From NCBI GenBank assembly GCA_951799445.1, contig OX637288.1, forward strand, positions 14,076,501 to 14,140,500: a stretch of DNA of 64,000 nt. The letters run 5' to 3'. Shown here piece by piece: positions 22,485-34,310 of the stretch. The notes under the pieces were generated by a model. It saw nothing but the letters and a program-made list of their open reading frames with translations. It did no database searches and was not told the origin of the DNA. The DNA is from Pseudisothecium myosuroides (taxonomy: Eukaryota > Streptophyta > Bryopsida > Hypnales > Lembophyllaceae). The position numbers were made by a program, and so were the translations under genes. Each line of letters begins with the position of its first letter. The stretch's first letter is position 1.

Positions 22485-22800
22485 CTAACGTTTCCCTTGT
22501 TGAGTGGACCCCCCCCCTTTTGGGACGGCGAAGCTCTGACTTTGTGGTGTATTTTCTTTTAAGTGTTTTGTCCACTCTCTTCTAACTTCTCTCTTGTTGA
22601 GTGGACCCCCCTCCGGGACGGCGAAACTTTGACCCTATGTGTTTCTTTCTTTTAAAATTCTTGTTTTCCCTCTTTTAAAGTCTCTCTCATTGTGTGGACC
22701 CCCCTCGGAGACGGCGAAGCTTTGAACTTGTGACGAAGTTCAAGTCCTAAAGTGTGTATTAAACAGGTTCGGACAGCGGAGCTTTGAACCCCCAGTATAC
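22485..22800 (+). repeat. Tandem repeat with GTGGACCCCCC and GGCGAAGCTTTGA
   Basis: At least three units of roughly 80-100 bases repeat TCTTGTTGAGTGGACCCCCC, then GACGGCGAAGCTTTGA, then a T-rich spacer. A weaker unit (CGGACAGCGGAGCTTTGAAC) follows, and another (TAGCGGCAAAGCTTTGAACC) appears at 23770, on the far side of element C, which therefore landed inside the array. Confidence 0.8.
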
Positions 22801-22821
22801 CGCCAAGTCCTAAAGTTGGTG

Positions 22822-23764
22822 TTAACCCCTAAAGGACCGGCATGCATTTTTTGGCCGTATAGAAATTTTGGGCAGGTCCGTGTGACTAGAGATTTCCATA
22901 TTTTAAGGTGAAATTTTGATAGAAGGTGGGCGCAAGGAATATCTTTCATTTGCACTAAATTTCAGAACATTTGGAAATAGGAATCAAAAGTTATGGCCAA
23001 ATATGTTACTTTTTTTCGTAACTGGGCAGTCCAGGCAGCAAGCAAAATTTGGCAAAATTTTGATCTTTTTTTTTTAAATATTTTTTTTCTTGTAGATTAT
23101 ATTTTTGTCTATCTGGAAAACTTTGATTCATTTCATTTGGATTTGTTATAAAAAAGTTATGGACATTCTTGTTTTTTGGGCAGTTAGAGCATCTTCTTGA
23201 AAAAAATAACTTGTAGGATTCATTTCTAAATGCTATTTTTGCAATTTTTCAAGAAAAAAAATTTCTCATGGTTTAGTTTACTTGCTAGAACAATCTCACC
23301 ATTGGAATTAGTGAATTTTAATTCTATCTAAAATATATTAATGTTTTAGATTTTCCTTCTCTCTCGTACCTACTTCTACTTAATAAATTTTTTAGGAATG
23401 ATAATTAAGTTTTTTTGAATATATTTTTTTTCCTAGACTCTCAACTCAATTCTCCACTATAAAGATTTGAAGCACAAAACTCTGTAGTGCAAAAATTTTA
23501 AGTGAAAAATGTTTAAAGTCAAAAAATCTAGTCCCGCAATGTGCTGAAATACTTGTTTTTTCCACTTTAAACGCAGATATCTTGCAATCTGAGCGGTCAA
23601 AAATTCTGAAATTTTTTCCACACATTCTCATACTAATTAGGTGTAAGATCCTACGGTTAGATGTGAAAAAAAAACATTTTTCATTTTTTTTTACTCCTTG
23701 CTATAGAAATGGCAGTTTTGATGGTTTTTTGGCAGAAAAAAAGCCTTGGGCCTTTAGGGGTTAA
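22822..23764 (-). mobile_element. piggyBac-like element C
   Basis: TTAA at 22822-22825 and 23761-23764; ends TTAACCCCTAAAGGACC and GGGCCTTTAGGGGTTAA. It lies in reverse orientation relative to A, B and D: the AGAAATGGCAGTTTTGATGG core is at its right end. It is very similar to F (49394-50333) over nearly the whole length. No coding capacity. Confidence 0.85.
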
Positions 23765-24065
23765 GCCCAACTTAGCGGCAAAGCTTTGAACCTACCCAGT
23801 GCTTAGTTCCAAAGTATAGTTTCTAAGCCCTTTGTGGAAACATCCAAAGTTTAGCTTCCAAGATATGTAGGGGTTTCTTGTTTAAAGTTTTAGCAAGTCC
23901 CGTGTTTTTTCACAAGTTTTTGGCAAAGTCTAGTTCCCCAAGCCTAAAGTTTTCCTAAGTTGCAGCAAGTCTAGTTTTTCCCTAAAGTCTAGAGTTTTTC
24001 CCCAGTTTTAGCAAGTCTATTTTTTCTCCCAAGTTTAGTTTTTGTGAGTCTAACCCCCCGAGTAT

Positions 24066-24235
24066 GTGAAAAAACCAATCCAGTTCAGATTAAGGCCAAA
24101 AAACCAGACCAGTTCAGATCAGGGCCAAAAACCAGACCAGTTCAGAATTGGGCCAAGAAAACCAACCAATTCAAAATCGGGCCAAAGAAAAACCAGCCAG
24201 TTCAGATCGGCTAGATCGGTACAATCCAGCAGTCA
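24066..24235 (+). repeat. Tandem repeat CCAGACCAGTTCAGAT
   Basis: About five units of roughly 33 bases carry AAACCAGACCAGTTCAGATC followed by a GGGCCAA phrase. The open frame across them (KNQTSSDQGQKPDQF) simply reflects the repeat. Confidence 0.75.
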
Positions 24236-24239
24236 TAGA

Positions 24240-25737
24240 AAATTAATTAATTATTTAAAACAACAAGAAACCCGATCCCCCCAGCCACCAGCCAAAGCCG
24301 GCAGCCGAGGGAGCCGAGCAAGCTGGCAGTTGCTCATCCAGGAGCCCAGCCCGACAAACTCTCCTTTTTTTATTTTTGTCTTTGCCTTCCTAAACAAAAA
24401 ATGTTGGACTAGAATTTAGGAAGCTAGGGGTAGAGTAGGGGAGTAGGAGCTCTAAAAGAAAAAAAGAAAGGGAGGGGGAGGAATAGAAGTAGCATCTCCA
24501 CGCGTATACCTGCAACCAAGCCTCCCAATTCTCTCACCACCAAAATGACAAAACAAGAATGGAAGGAAAATAGAGAGAAGGAATTGAAATAGGAGGAGGA
24601 AGGTGAGAGACGATAAATAGTGACCTAGGCTTAGGCTAGGTAGGCTTTAGGAAGAAATCTTGAGAATTTGTGGTGACCGTTGAGAGAAGGATCAGGATGA
24701 CACAAAGGCAAAATTGTGTAAGAGGATGGTTGGCATCTTAAAAACCTCCTTGGAGTTTGAGACCATAGTGTAAGACTCATAAAAGCTTAGGTGGAATAGT
24801 ACTAATGTAGAAGGAGAAAGGAAGAAGGAAAAGAAAGGGGGAAGGGAAAGAAGAAGTTTAGATTGCAAGAGTGTAATATTTTCTCCATTTAAGCGGTGAG
24901 CTTGGAAAAAATCAAACAAAACAAAGAATTGCCATAGAGCACGAGGATGTATACGTGGACGTGGACAAAGTGATTTCCGAAATCGGCAGTGAGGAGGTGA
25001 GTTTTTGAATTAACCCTTGGTATTTTTCCTTAATTAGCGTTGATTTCCTTAATCAGACCTTAAAGCGCAATTAGCAAGCCAAGATTAGTGCAAAGTAAAA
25101 GTTTAGATTCAAAAGTTTATAGATTAGGAATAGAGGTTTCCGAAAACATATACACTAAAGATTTGGCTTTAAATTGACCGCGTTAGGATAAGTTAAGTAG
25201 TAGGGGGTCGGACGAAGGAATTTGATTAAACTTTCATCCAAAGGGAACCATGGACGGAACTTAGGGATTTAGAGTAGAAGTAGAATTTAGGATTAAAATT
25301 AGGGATCAACTAGCGGTTAGAACTAGAGTCAATTTCCAGTTAATTGTAAAAGTTAAAATTCTAAGGTCAAAATCTAGAATTAACTTAGTTTAACTTGGGG
25401 GGTTAAATTTTCAAGTGAAATCTCAGGGTAGTTTAGAAAAGGAAGTTTAGATTTAATTAGGAGTCAAAAATCCGAGTAGAAAGTAGAAAGTAAAAGTAAA
25501 AACTTTAGAATAAATTTAAGAGATAGAAGTTACAAGTAGAAATAGGAAGTTAAATCTTGAAGTAGAAATTCAAAGGTAGAGTGAACATTAGAGATCAAAA
25601 GCTAGTATAAAATTTAGAAGTTAAAATTTGGAGTACAAATTAGATAGTAAAATCAAAGCTCAAAGTAGAAGTAAAAACTAGAAGTAGAAGTTAAATTTTA
25701 GTTAGTTTCTAGAAGTAGAAAATCTAGAGTAAAAAGT
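24240..25737. other. Purine-rich non-coding region
   Basis: From about 24430 to 25740 the plus strand is dominated by A and G, with endless variants of GTAGAAG, TTAAAATT and TAGAGTTA. It looks like a decayed simple-sequence expansion that grades into the tandem repeat at 25738. No gene seen. Confidence 0.5.
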
Positions 25738-25980
25738 TAAAACACAGAGTTAAAATTCAAGAGTAAGTTTTAGAGTTAATTTAGGAGTAAATATTTAGAG
25801 TTAAAAGTTAAAACATAGAGTTAAAAATTCAAGGGTAGGTTTTAGAGTTAATTTAGGAGTAAAAACCTAGAGTTAAAATTCAAGGGTAGGTTTTAGAGTT
25901 AATTTAGGAGTAAAAAACTAGAGTTAAAAGTTAAAACCTAGAGTTAAAATTCAAGGGTAGGTTTTAGAGTTAATTTAGGG
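25738..25980 (+). repeat. Minisatellite of about 60-80 bp units
   Basis: At least four units share AGAGTTAAAATTCAAGGGTA then GGTTTTAGAGTTAATTTAGG. The last unit abuts the foldback element at 25982. Confidence 0.85.
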
Positions 25981-25981
25981 T

Positions 25982-27067
25982 GATTGCAAGAAAGACCGAC
26001 CGCTTTTGGTAGCGTTTTGCAAAACTGGTTTTTGTCCAAGCTATAATTTTTGAATTTAAAACCCAATGCCAAAAATAAAAAAATTCATTTCTAGATGTTT
26101 TGATTGTAATTGTAACCCTTATTTTTCAGAAATTTTAAAAAATTATTTTATATTTAAAAGTCAATTTCTCTAATTTGTCACACTTTTCGCGTTTTTTGTT
26201 TTTAGTACTGGGGAGTACCCAAATTTAATGATGTAGAGCTGAAATTTTGGTGGTCTATTCCCACACTAGTCGGGCATGTTTCGTATGAAGGGCATCAAAA
26301 AATACATTATTTTATGTCCTCCACGTTCGTGCAAATAGGCCAAGAAAGGGGTTCTATTGCGCACACACTTTTGAACAATGAAGATGGTTTGAAGTTCTTT
26401 TTCTTTCGTGAAATCTCATCACCACCAAGTCCTCACCAATTGACAATTTTTAGATATTTTTATTTCACTATAATGTATTTATTAAAAATTAAAACGTTGA
26501 AATACCCCTATTCTCTCTACAATTCTATATGTCCCAGAAAAGGGGTATTTCAACGTTTTAATTTTTAATAAATACATTATAGTGAAATAAAAATATCTAA
26601 AAATTGTCAATTGGTGAGGACTTGGTGGTGATGAGATTTCACGAAAGAAAAAGAACTTCAAACCATCTTCATTGTTCAAAAGTGTGCGCGCAATAGAACC
26701 CCTTTTTTGGCCTATTTGCACGAACGTGGAGGACATAAAATAATGTATTTTTTGATGCCCTTCACACGGAACATGTCCAACTAGTGTGGAAATGGACCAC
26801 CAAAATTTCAGCTCTACATCATTAAATTTGGGTACTCCCCAATACTAAAAACAAAAAACGCGAAAAGTGTGACAAATTAGAGAAATTGACTTTTAAATAT
26901 AAAATGATTTTTTAAAATTTCTGAAAAATAAGAGTTACAATTACAATCAAAACATCTAGAAATAAATTTTTTATTTTTGGCATTGGGTTTTTAATTCAAA
27001 AATTATAGCTTGGACAAAAACCAGTTTTGCAAAACGCTACCAAAAGCGGTCGGTCTTTCTTGCAATC
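25982..27067. mobile_element. Foldback element I, 1086 bp near-perfect inverted repeat
   Basis: The arms start GATTGCAAGAAAGACCGACC and end with its inverse; each is about 525 bases, with roughly 95% identity by eye and a loop of about 30 bases near 26525. The two 84-codon frames at 26314-26568 and 26482-26736 on opposite strands are mirror images created by the palindrome, not two genes. No target duplication was found. A related single end occurs at about 57925. Confidence 0.9.
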
Positions 27068-27369
27068 TTTCTTACAACACCCCCATATATTAAAAAAGTG
27101 GATAAAGGCATAGAACCTGGTCGGTGTTTGCTTTATTACCAAGGGTGGATAATCTAGCGCCCACAATCTACACAGTTGCTTTCACAAATTTTTAATATAT
27201 TCATACAAGGCTTAGAAAAATATGAAACCAATTTTCTTGGTTTTCTAACCTATGTCCTACCAAACGCACATTATTTTTTCTTATACACACCCTTCAGATC
27301 AATAGATATACAATAATTGTCACATTTAATTATTTCTACCTTAGTGATGTCACAAACGCCTTCTAAGTT

Positions 27370-27600
27370 CAAATTTTACATAGAGCATGCACTTCTTTGA
27401 TTGTTGTCTCACCTAAGGAGACAAGCTATCTTTTTTAACATCATAAATATTATTACAAAAAACAGTTGATCTTTCTTGCAACCAAACTACTTAAGGGGTC
27501 TTCAAACTTTCTATATTACGGAATGTTGTAGCGTTTATCAATAGTAAGTTTAATCATATTCTCTTTCAATGTCCATTCATCAACGTCTAAAATGCATTTT
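27370..27600 (+). repeat. Repeat shared with 39700-39850
   Basis: Shared blocks include TGTCTCACCTAAG, AGTAAGTTTAATCA, ATTCTCTTTCA and CCATTCATCAACGTCTAAAA, in the same order at both loci with different spacing. The copy at 39.7 kb follows the duplicated small-gene segment. Nature unknown. Confidence 0.6.
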
Positions 27601-27601
27601 T

Positions 27602-27862
27602 TTAATCCTTCAAGGTCTAAGAAGCCATTATTTGACCTCTCACCTTTTCAACAAGTCAGAGTTAACTTCATATTCTTACATTCTAAGAACTATTTCTAAA
27701 TAAAATTTTATATTATAATATTTATGTTGAAGAAAAAAGCTCAAAATTATAATTTATATCATATAATAAGCTTGATTTACAATATATATTGTCAATCAAA
27801 GTTCAAATTCATGAAAAAATCTAGAAATTGTAAACACTATCTCTAGGGTCTTCAAGGGTTAA
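27602..27862. mobile_element. Short TTAA-flanked MITE, 261 bp
   Basis: TTAA at 27602-27605 and 27859-27862; ends TTAATCCTTCAAGGTC and GGTCTTCAAGGGTTAA are inverted. The ends resemble the larger piggyBac-like family. It sits inside the repeat shared with 39.7 kb. Confidence 0.65.
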
Positions 27863-27956
27863 GGAATGCTTGACCATATACAACACCTAGATGTTGCATA
27901 GTAAGGTGGTCATATAAACTTTCTAGATCATTGAAGGAATGAAGAATATACCAGTG

Positions 27957-28514
27957 GTACCTTAATGATAGGTCTTGTGCTTTCAAGGTTAATCGTGTAC
28001 TGATGCTTGTGGCTTAAAAAGTCTTTGACAAATGACTTTCTAAGTCACTATAAAATGTACTTATTGGCCCAAAAATCACAAATCATTTTTGACAAAGTAC
28101 CTTCATAATAGGTCTTATACTTTCAAAGTTAACCCTATAAAAATGCTTATGGCCTAAATGTATTTAATGGATGACTTTCCAGATTACTATAGAAATCAAA
28201 AATGCACCTATTGGTCCAAAAATCAAATTATTTCTGAGTTGCTACTTTGTTACTACTTAGATTAGAATTTTTCTTAAATTAACCGTGTAACAACGTTGCA
28301 AACCTAAAAGATCCAATGGATAACTTTCTAGATTACTATAGAAATCAAAAATGCACCTATTGGTCCAAAATCAAATTATTTCTGAGTTGCTACTTTGTTG
28401 ATACTTATCTAATTAGAATTTTTCTTAAATTAACCGTGTAACAACATTGCAAACCTAAAAGATCCAATGGATGACTTCACTATTGATTGTAAAAAAAAGA
28501 ATGTGCCTATTGGT
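27957..28514 (+). repeat. Array of about 145 bp units, left part
   Basis: Four units carry AATTAACCGTGTAACAAC, CCAATGGATGACTTTC, GATTACTATAGAAATCAAAA and GCACCTATTGGTCC. The fourth unit is cut at the TTAA of element D, and two more units follow on the far side (36423-36700). Confidence 0.85.
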
Positions 28515-29834
28515 TTAACCCCTAAATCCCTAAAGCATGTTCTGGCTCCGAAAACACTGAAAACTACCATTTTTATTGTGTTCCTTGGCAAAGTTTTCAA
28601 AATAGATTTTTTCAAAATGTAACCATAGGATCTTGAAGTTAATTTGTATGAGAGGATGTGGTAAAAATTTCATGATATTTCACTGTATGGATTGAAAGAT
28701 ATTGTCATTCAAAGTCAAAGTTTTGATTTTTCCCAGAATTTCAAATGCTATTGACCGCCTTGTGCTCGAATTTTTTGCACTACACACCATAGGGTTAAAT
28801 TTTTTTCTTATAGTTCATCAAACTAGGCATATGAATAGTAATTTTCAAATCAATCCAACATACCTAACACATGGAAAAAAATCGTGCAATGCCACAATGT
28901 CTCAAGAATTGGAAGTACACTAGGCCATCTTCAAATCACTTTTCCTACCACATGTTTAGAGATAATTAATTTTCAAACAATGGATACATAGACATATTCA
29001 TACTTGACAAATAGGAAAAAAAATTTGATAAAAAATAAAAAATCTCAGATTTCTATGAGCTTCTGAAGTTTGCAGCTACCTCCAAAAAAGCTCACAAAGT
29101 GGGCAGCCCTTGTAGAAAGGAACCCAAGATGTTCCCAGTAAGTTCCCGAGTAGTTTCCATGTTCTAGTGCAAGGGAAGTTGTTTCCACGTTTTTCAACCA
29201 ACTTGTTCTTTCCCTTTGCTATTTATGGCAAATGGCTTCACTAATAATGACACATTGGTTTGTAATTGTACCAAATCAACTAGACACATGCCCATGGCCT
29301 CATTGCTTATGCAAGTGGTAGGTCTCTTATAAACAAGTATTGCTTGTAGAAACAAGTGGTAGTGCTCTTCCAAAATGGAGGTCAGAGTCCTCACAACCTA
29401 TCACAAAAATGCATTAGGTGAGTGGCAATTGTGAATGGCTCTACAAAATAAGAGATAGAAAGAAATTGACATTCCACTATGATAGTGAAAGTGGAACTTC
29501 TAAATGATAATTACGTCAAAGACATTCTATATTCATAGTTTTTCCATATAAAGAGCAAAAAATGCAAAACAAAAACATCTAAGAGGGCCTTAATTCTTTT
29601 CAAAATTATAATGTATTTAACATCTTCTAGTAACATAATAGTATAACCTTGTAGTGTAATGATTGTTGGTGCTCCCTATATTTACAATCACATTCCACCT
29701 TGTTAGCCTATACAAGTGTGATCTTCATGCCAAAAACGTCAAAGTGGCTAGGAACGTAGAAATTGTACTTACATTGTTTGTGCCTTCATTGAAAACTTTT
29801 GTGGTACTGTTGGAAACAACCTTTCCGAAATCAC

Positions 29835-31770
29835 ATGAATTTGTTGTCACAATTTGGACAATAGGTCTTTGGCTTGGTCAAAGGAGTTGACCCATCCTTG
29901 CAAACAATACATGCCCTTTGAAAATTGATGAACGCCGAATAACAAACGCGTGTACGCCACAGAGCTTCTCTACATTCAAGCCATCTCTTCCTCACCCAAT
30001 TACCTCTGAATGCTTGGCATAATTGAGTCCGCAATTGAAGATGAGTCATTGGAGGTTGAAGTGGCCTCCTTTGCTTGCATTTGTTCAAATAAATAACGTA
30101 CATATACACGATGTTGGTATCATTGTATCAATGAGAAAAAAAATCCGATGTCACTACTTGTGAAAACGAGTCTGACAAGTGTATAAGGCACGTAATTGGT
30201 CTACAACATCAACCTCCCTCATGTACGTCGTATATTCCAAATGCATTAGTAACATCTGTATTTTATCACTAGTAGAATCACTTCGCCTTCGGACGGACAC
30301 CATTGAAAACTTGCAACAAAATTGCACTGGAATTGTGTGTGAGGAGATGATGTAAGAAGGTTGGTAATCTTTTTATAAAATAGCGTAAATTTGGCGGGAC
30401 TTGTGCATCTGCCACTCCAAAGTTCCTTGTGGCTCCCTATTGAATGCTTTTGTTTTTCTTAGAATACTTGAAAGTCCAATCCAATTGCACCAAATAGTCC
30501 TAGTGGCATATTCATGTCCTTTTTTCTAATAGCTCTTTGAACAATGGAATTCTTATAAAAAAATTATCCATTGTTATGATATGGCCTTTGCCCTCGATTA
30601 GTGTCACTAATTACAAAACTACATCATAAGCCAAGCGTAGTGTTCTACAAGCTGCTGGACGTGGTTCATGTGCACTTCCATCTGAATGGGATCTTTGCCG
30701 CAATATACTTCAAAATTAAAGACGTACTTAAATTATGCATCAGCTAGACACCAAACCTTGAGGCTTCACTTTTGCGGTTTCTGAGGCATGTACTGCCGTG
30801 CTAAACAATACGTGCCCTTATACCAAATCATCATCTCGTCCACTATTGCAAATTTTTCCATATTCCATGCAGTTTTGCAACTATTTAGAACTACAATCAA
30901 CAACTATCAAATTTGGCCCATTTTGTCATATTTGGATCTATTTTTATCACTCTTATACTTAGACAGATTTGTAATATGCAAACACTTTGTCAATCTCTCA
31001 AATCAATTGCAAAACATGAGAGCGCTAATGGTTGAGTAATGGAATATTGAACCTTGTTTCTGCCAATATGTAATCACATTCGGCTGCCTCTTTATACCCA
31101 TATATAGAATTATGGCAATAAAAACCTTCAACTCCACTACTGTTAGAGGCTAACAATTTTCTCTTCCATAAGGTTTGTTGTCCTTGTTAACAAAAGTGGT
31201 GTACCCATTTTTCACTAGTAGAAAATTCAATTTTTCTGTTGTTTTGGTCGCGTTGATCCGGTCAAAATTTGACAGAAATCTGTTGATTTCAACAGATTTC
31301 TGTCAAATTTTGACCGGATCAACGTGACAAAAACGACAAAAAAATTGAATTTTCTACTAGTGTTTTTCCATGACAATGTTGTTCAAAACAGCATGAGGCC
31401 AATATATATTGAATAAATTTAAGAATATGGGGAAGTGCCTCCATGAGGCCGTAGAGCCAACATTCCAAGTGAAGTTGTGAGGCTGCAAGTCATAAGTGAT
31501 AAAATCCTTATGTCACTTACTATCGTAATATAAAAATTTGATGCCATTTATGTCTCCAATGTTTGAATCAAAGCCATCTTCATCTAATTCCGTGGAATCC
31601 AATTCTGCATACTTCACATCCACATCACTCTTACTTTCATACAAACTAGTCGGAAGTATAGTAAAAAGTGCACGTTGGCTACGATCACAACATTCTCCAT
31701 ATGGGTGAGGTGCATGGCCATCGTGTCCGTCATCCCCAAAATCGGAAAAACACTTTCCCCCTCAAAAAAC
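29835..31770 (-). pseudogene. piggyBac transposase (DDE_Tnp_1_7 type), decayed
   Basis: The minus strand contains, in the order of the family and across frameshifts and stops: an acidic N-terminus (near 31600, ELDSTELDEDGFDSN); FNIYWPHAVLNNIVMEK (about 31400); LTVVELKVFIAIILYMGIKR then QPNVITYWQKQGS (about 31100); RSKYDKMGQI (about 30930); VDEMMIWYKGTYC (30800-30843); RQYMPQKP then a KVWCLADA context (about 30735-30790); FNFEVYCGKDP (about 30700); LIEGKGHIITMDNFFI (about 30555-30605); a region resembling VDVVDQLRALYTCQTRFHK (about 30160-30220); and CIVCKDGSTPLTKPKTYCPNC (29837-29920). The VDEMM, LADA and MDNFF motifs hold the three Asp residues of the piggyBac DDD triad, and the last block matches the C-terminal cysteine-rich domain that binds the element ends. 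The enzyme cuts and pastes its element at TTAA; this copy cannot be functional. Confidence 0.9.
31213..31362. mobile_element. CACTA-like MITE, 150 bp palindrome
   Basis: The ends are CACTAGTAGAAAATTCAATT and its inverse, and the whole element is a near-perfect palindrome around 31288 (AAATCTGTTGATTTCAACAG core). The flanking T runs allow a 3-bp TTT target duplication, as in CACTA elements. It interrupts the transposase just after the ETNRY-like position. Confidence 0.8.
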
Positions 31771-31949
31771 TCAAATTCATGAGCATGTGCTTACCCTCCG
31801 TCCCTAACCCCAGCAAACTATCTCTCCCCTTTGGAAGATAGTTCAGGGTGAGGGGAGGAGGTTGAGGTGGGGGCAAGCTATGGGCTGCCTCTATCCACCC
31901 AACAATCTCCTTTGTCGGCCCCAACGGGCCTACTGCCTTCCCCGGTGGA

Positions 31950-34310
31950 AAGGCGTCCTTGCCTACCGACTAAATTGTACCAAAAGAGCCATGACTTGTA
32001 GCACATTCACAAGCACGGGTCACTTGCAGTTTTGGACGGGTCACCGGCGGTGAAGGGCGGGTCATCTACGGTCCAACCCAAGGCACCTATAGTACCTTAG
32101 CACTCCAGTTTTTGTTCAAACTTCCCACTTGCCCATTCCAATTTGTCATCCATTCCATTGTCATCCAAATGAAACCGCTTGAATTTGCCACTAGCAGCAC
32201 TTTGGGGCTTTGCACTTTCAGAAACGCTTCTTGCAATTTTGTAAACCGTAATTGTTGTGTAATGGGGTCTATTTGAGATTGAACCAAGGCAAACATAGAA
32301 GCATGTTAACGTTTGCTTCTCTTTCTCATTGTTCAGCGAAAGGGGCAAAACTCATTGATTCCTTGTCAGTCCAACTTTTAAAAATAAATTCCTTACGTGT
32401 CAGCTTGAATCAATCATTGTACTGATTCTCACAACAGAAACACAAAAGAATGATAGTGTTGGAAGCAAATAGCAGAGCTTATCATTTAGCCCTTGTGGAC
32501 TTTATGATTTGTTTAGCTCGTTTGAGTGGTCATTTATAGACTTCCTTTCGTTCAATTTTATTTACTTTGTGACAAATGCATATAATGTGCTTCCCAATCA
32601 ATGTCATTCAACCTTTGGATGGCTAGGTGATTGATTCTCTCAAGCAAGGCACATCATTAGGAAGCTTTATTATTGTCCTAAGAGGGTTAATAATTAAACA
32701 AGCTCTCATTCAAATGCTCGACACTAGATCATGGTACTCTCATGCAAACAAACACAATAATGACATGTCAACATTTTAATTTTGAGATAAAAATAGAAAG
32801 CCCAAATTTCACGTAAACTTGATTTTACAAATTATTCTGGCAATGCAATATAAATCTATAAGGCATTGATGGCTAACTCTATGAAACATTCCTTGAACAT
32901 GCGAGAACTTGCAACTTTGTAGTTCCACAATGAAAAATTGAGTTAGCATGAAAATGACATCATAAGAAAAATGTCAATAAAAATGTACTCTGACTTTCAA
33001 TCAACAATCCCAAATCTTAAAAGAATCTGTGAGACTATCTTATGCAAAAGATTCCTATTACTAAAGTATGCTTTGTGAGCTAGTTTACCTGAGCAAACTC
33101 TTACAGAAGTCGATGTAGAGCAGACGTGACCACTAGCTCTACCCTTAACCATATTCTTAGCTTTCACAACTTTTTGTGACATGTCATGACGTTGTTGAAT
33201 CTTGCCATTATTCCTAAAGATTAGAGAAAACATTATTAGAAGCCAAAGTGAGAGCTGCACAAGGAGGGCCGTCTTTAGAAAGTTCCTTAAAACCCCTCGG
33301 AACACGGCATTGATAAAAGAATCAGAACTTTCATGTGCAATAGTCTCAATAGATGTGAACCAAAGGCTGGGTTATCTGTACCAAAGGAGCACAGCAAGCA
33401 CTAAAGCCGCTGAAATCTTGACATACAATACACCATCGTCCATATAGTGAAAATAGATGGGCACAAAATTGTCATAAATCTGGTCAATAGTCAGGAAATC
33501 CTGAAAGCAACATAAAGGGTTATCAGTGTTTTACTCAGCACCATCTACTTTGCCATTGATTAATTATACACATGTTGAAGGTGTTTTTCAAACATAAGAG
33601 ACTGGAGGAAATACAAAGAGAAGTGGAAAGTCTTGAAGGAGAGAGCGTTGCATCCACCATTCATTGGTGCCACTTATGCTCTTATTAGCTTGCACCAATG
33701 CAGGAATCATTGCTGCATAGTTTGTGGCTTTTGTCTATGCATTGGACACATTGAAGTTGAAACATACCAAATTTCTCAAAATCCGATTTGTGTTGAAAAT
33801 ACTACAAAATATTAGTCCATTATCAAAACATTAACAATGAGGTATCCTTGTCTCAATCGGAATGTAAAGCTTATATTTCAACACCACGAGTTGGGTGACT
33901 CACTCTGGCCAAAAGATTATTCAAAACAACACCTTGGAGGGTGAGAGCTTTCCAAAGTTCTCTTTTGGTACGCTTGCTCAAAGGAAACCTCCTTGAAAGG
34001 ATTAGTAGCAAGCAAGACACAATCAAGGTCTCTTCAGCAAGAATAGAGAGCACATCTCTGAAGCGATTCAGCATGCAAAGCCGCATAGTGCCATTGGTGG
34101 CAAATTTAAGATATCTATTTGGATGATAATGAAATGGATGACAAACCAAAGCGGGTAGGTGGGAAGTTTGACCTAAAAACTGCAATGCTCAGGTACTATA
34201 GGTACCTTGGACTAGACCACAAGTGACGCGTCTAAAACTGCAGGTGATTCGCGCTTGTGAATGTGCTACAAGTCATGGCCCTTTTGGTACACCCTAGCCG
34301 GACTCCTTGC
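31950..34310. mobile_element. Element with long diverged inverted repeats (possible Mutator-like)
   Basis: Left arm 31950-32345 pairs with right arm 33880-34310: TGTACCAAAAGAGCCATGAC, CACATTCACAAGC, GGCACCTATAGTACC, CAAACTTCCCAC and TTTGTCATCCATT all recur inverted on the right. The arms are about 400 bases and perhaps 75-80% identical, enclosing about 1.5 kb without recognisable coding sequence. Long inverted termini suggest a non-autonomous Mutator-like or foldback element; no target duplication was identified. The palindromic open frames in the arms are artefacts. Confidence 0.65.

Noticed and set aside
26314..26736. Two opposite-strand genes encoding nearly the same 84-residue protein
   Set aside because: They are mirror images produced by the inverted arms of foldback I; no domain, and the start lies in the palindrome.
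25982..27067. Assembly artefact (inverted duplication) instead of foldback
   Set aside because: The arms differ by scattered substitutions (about 5%), which a simple assembly duplication would not show.
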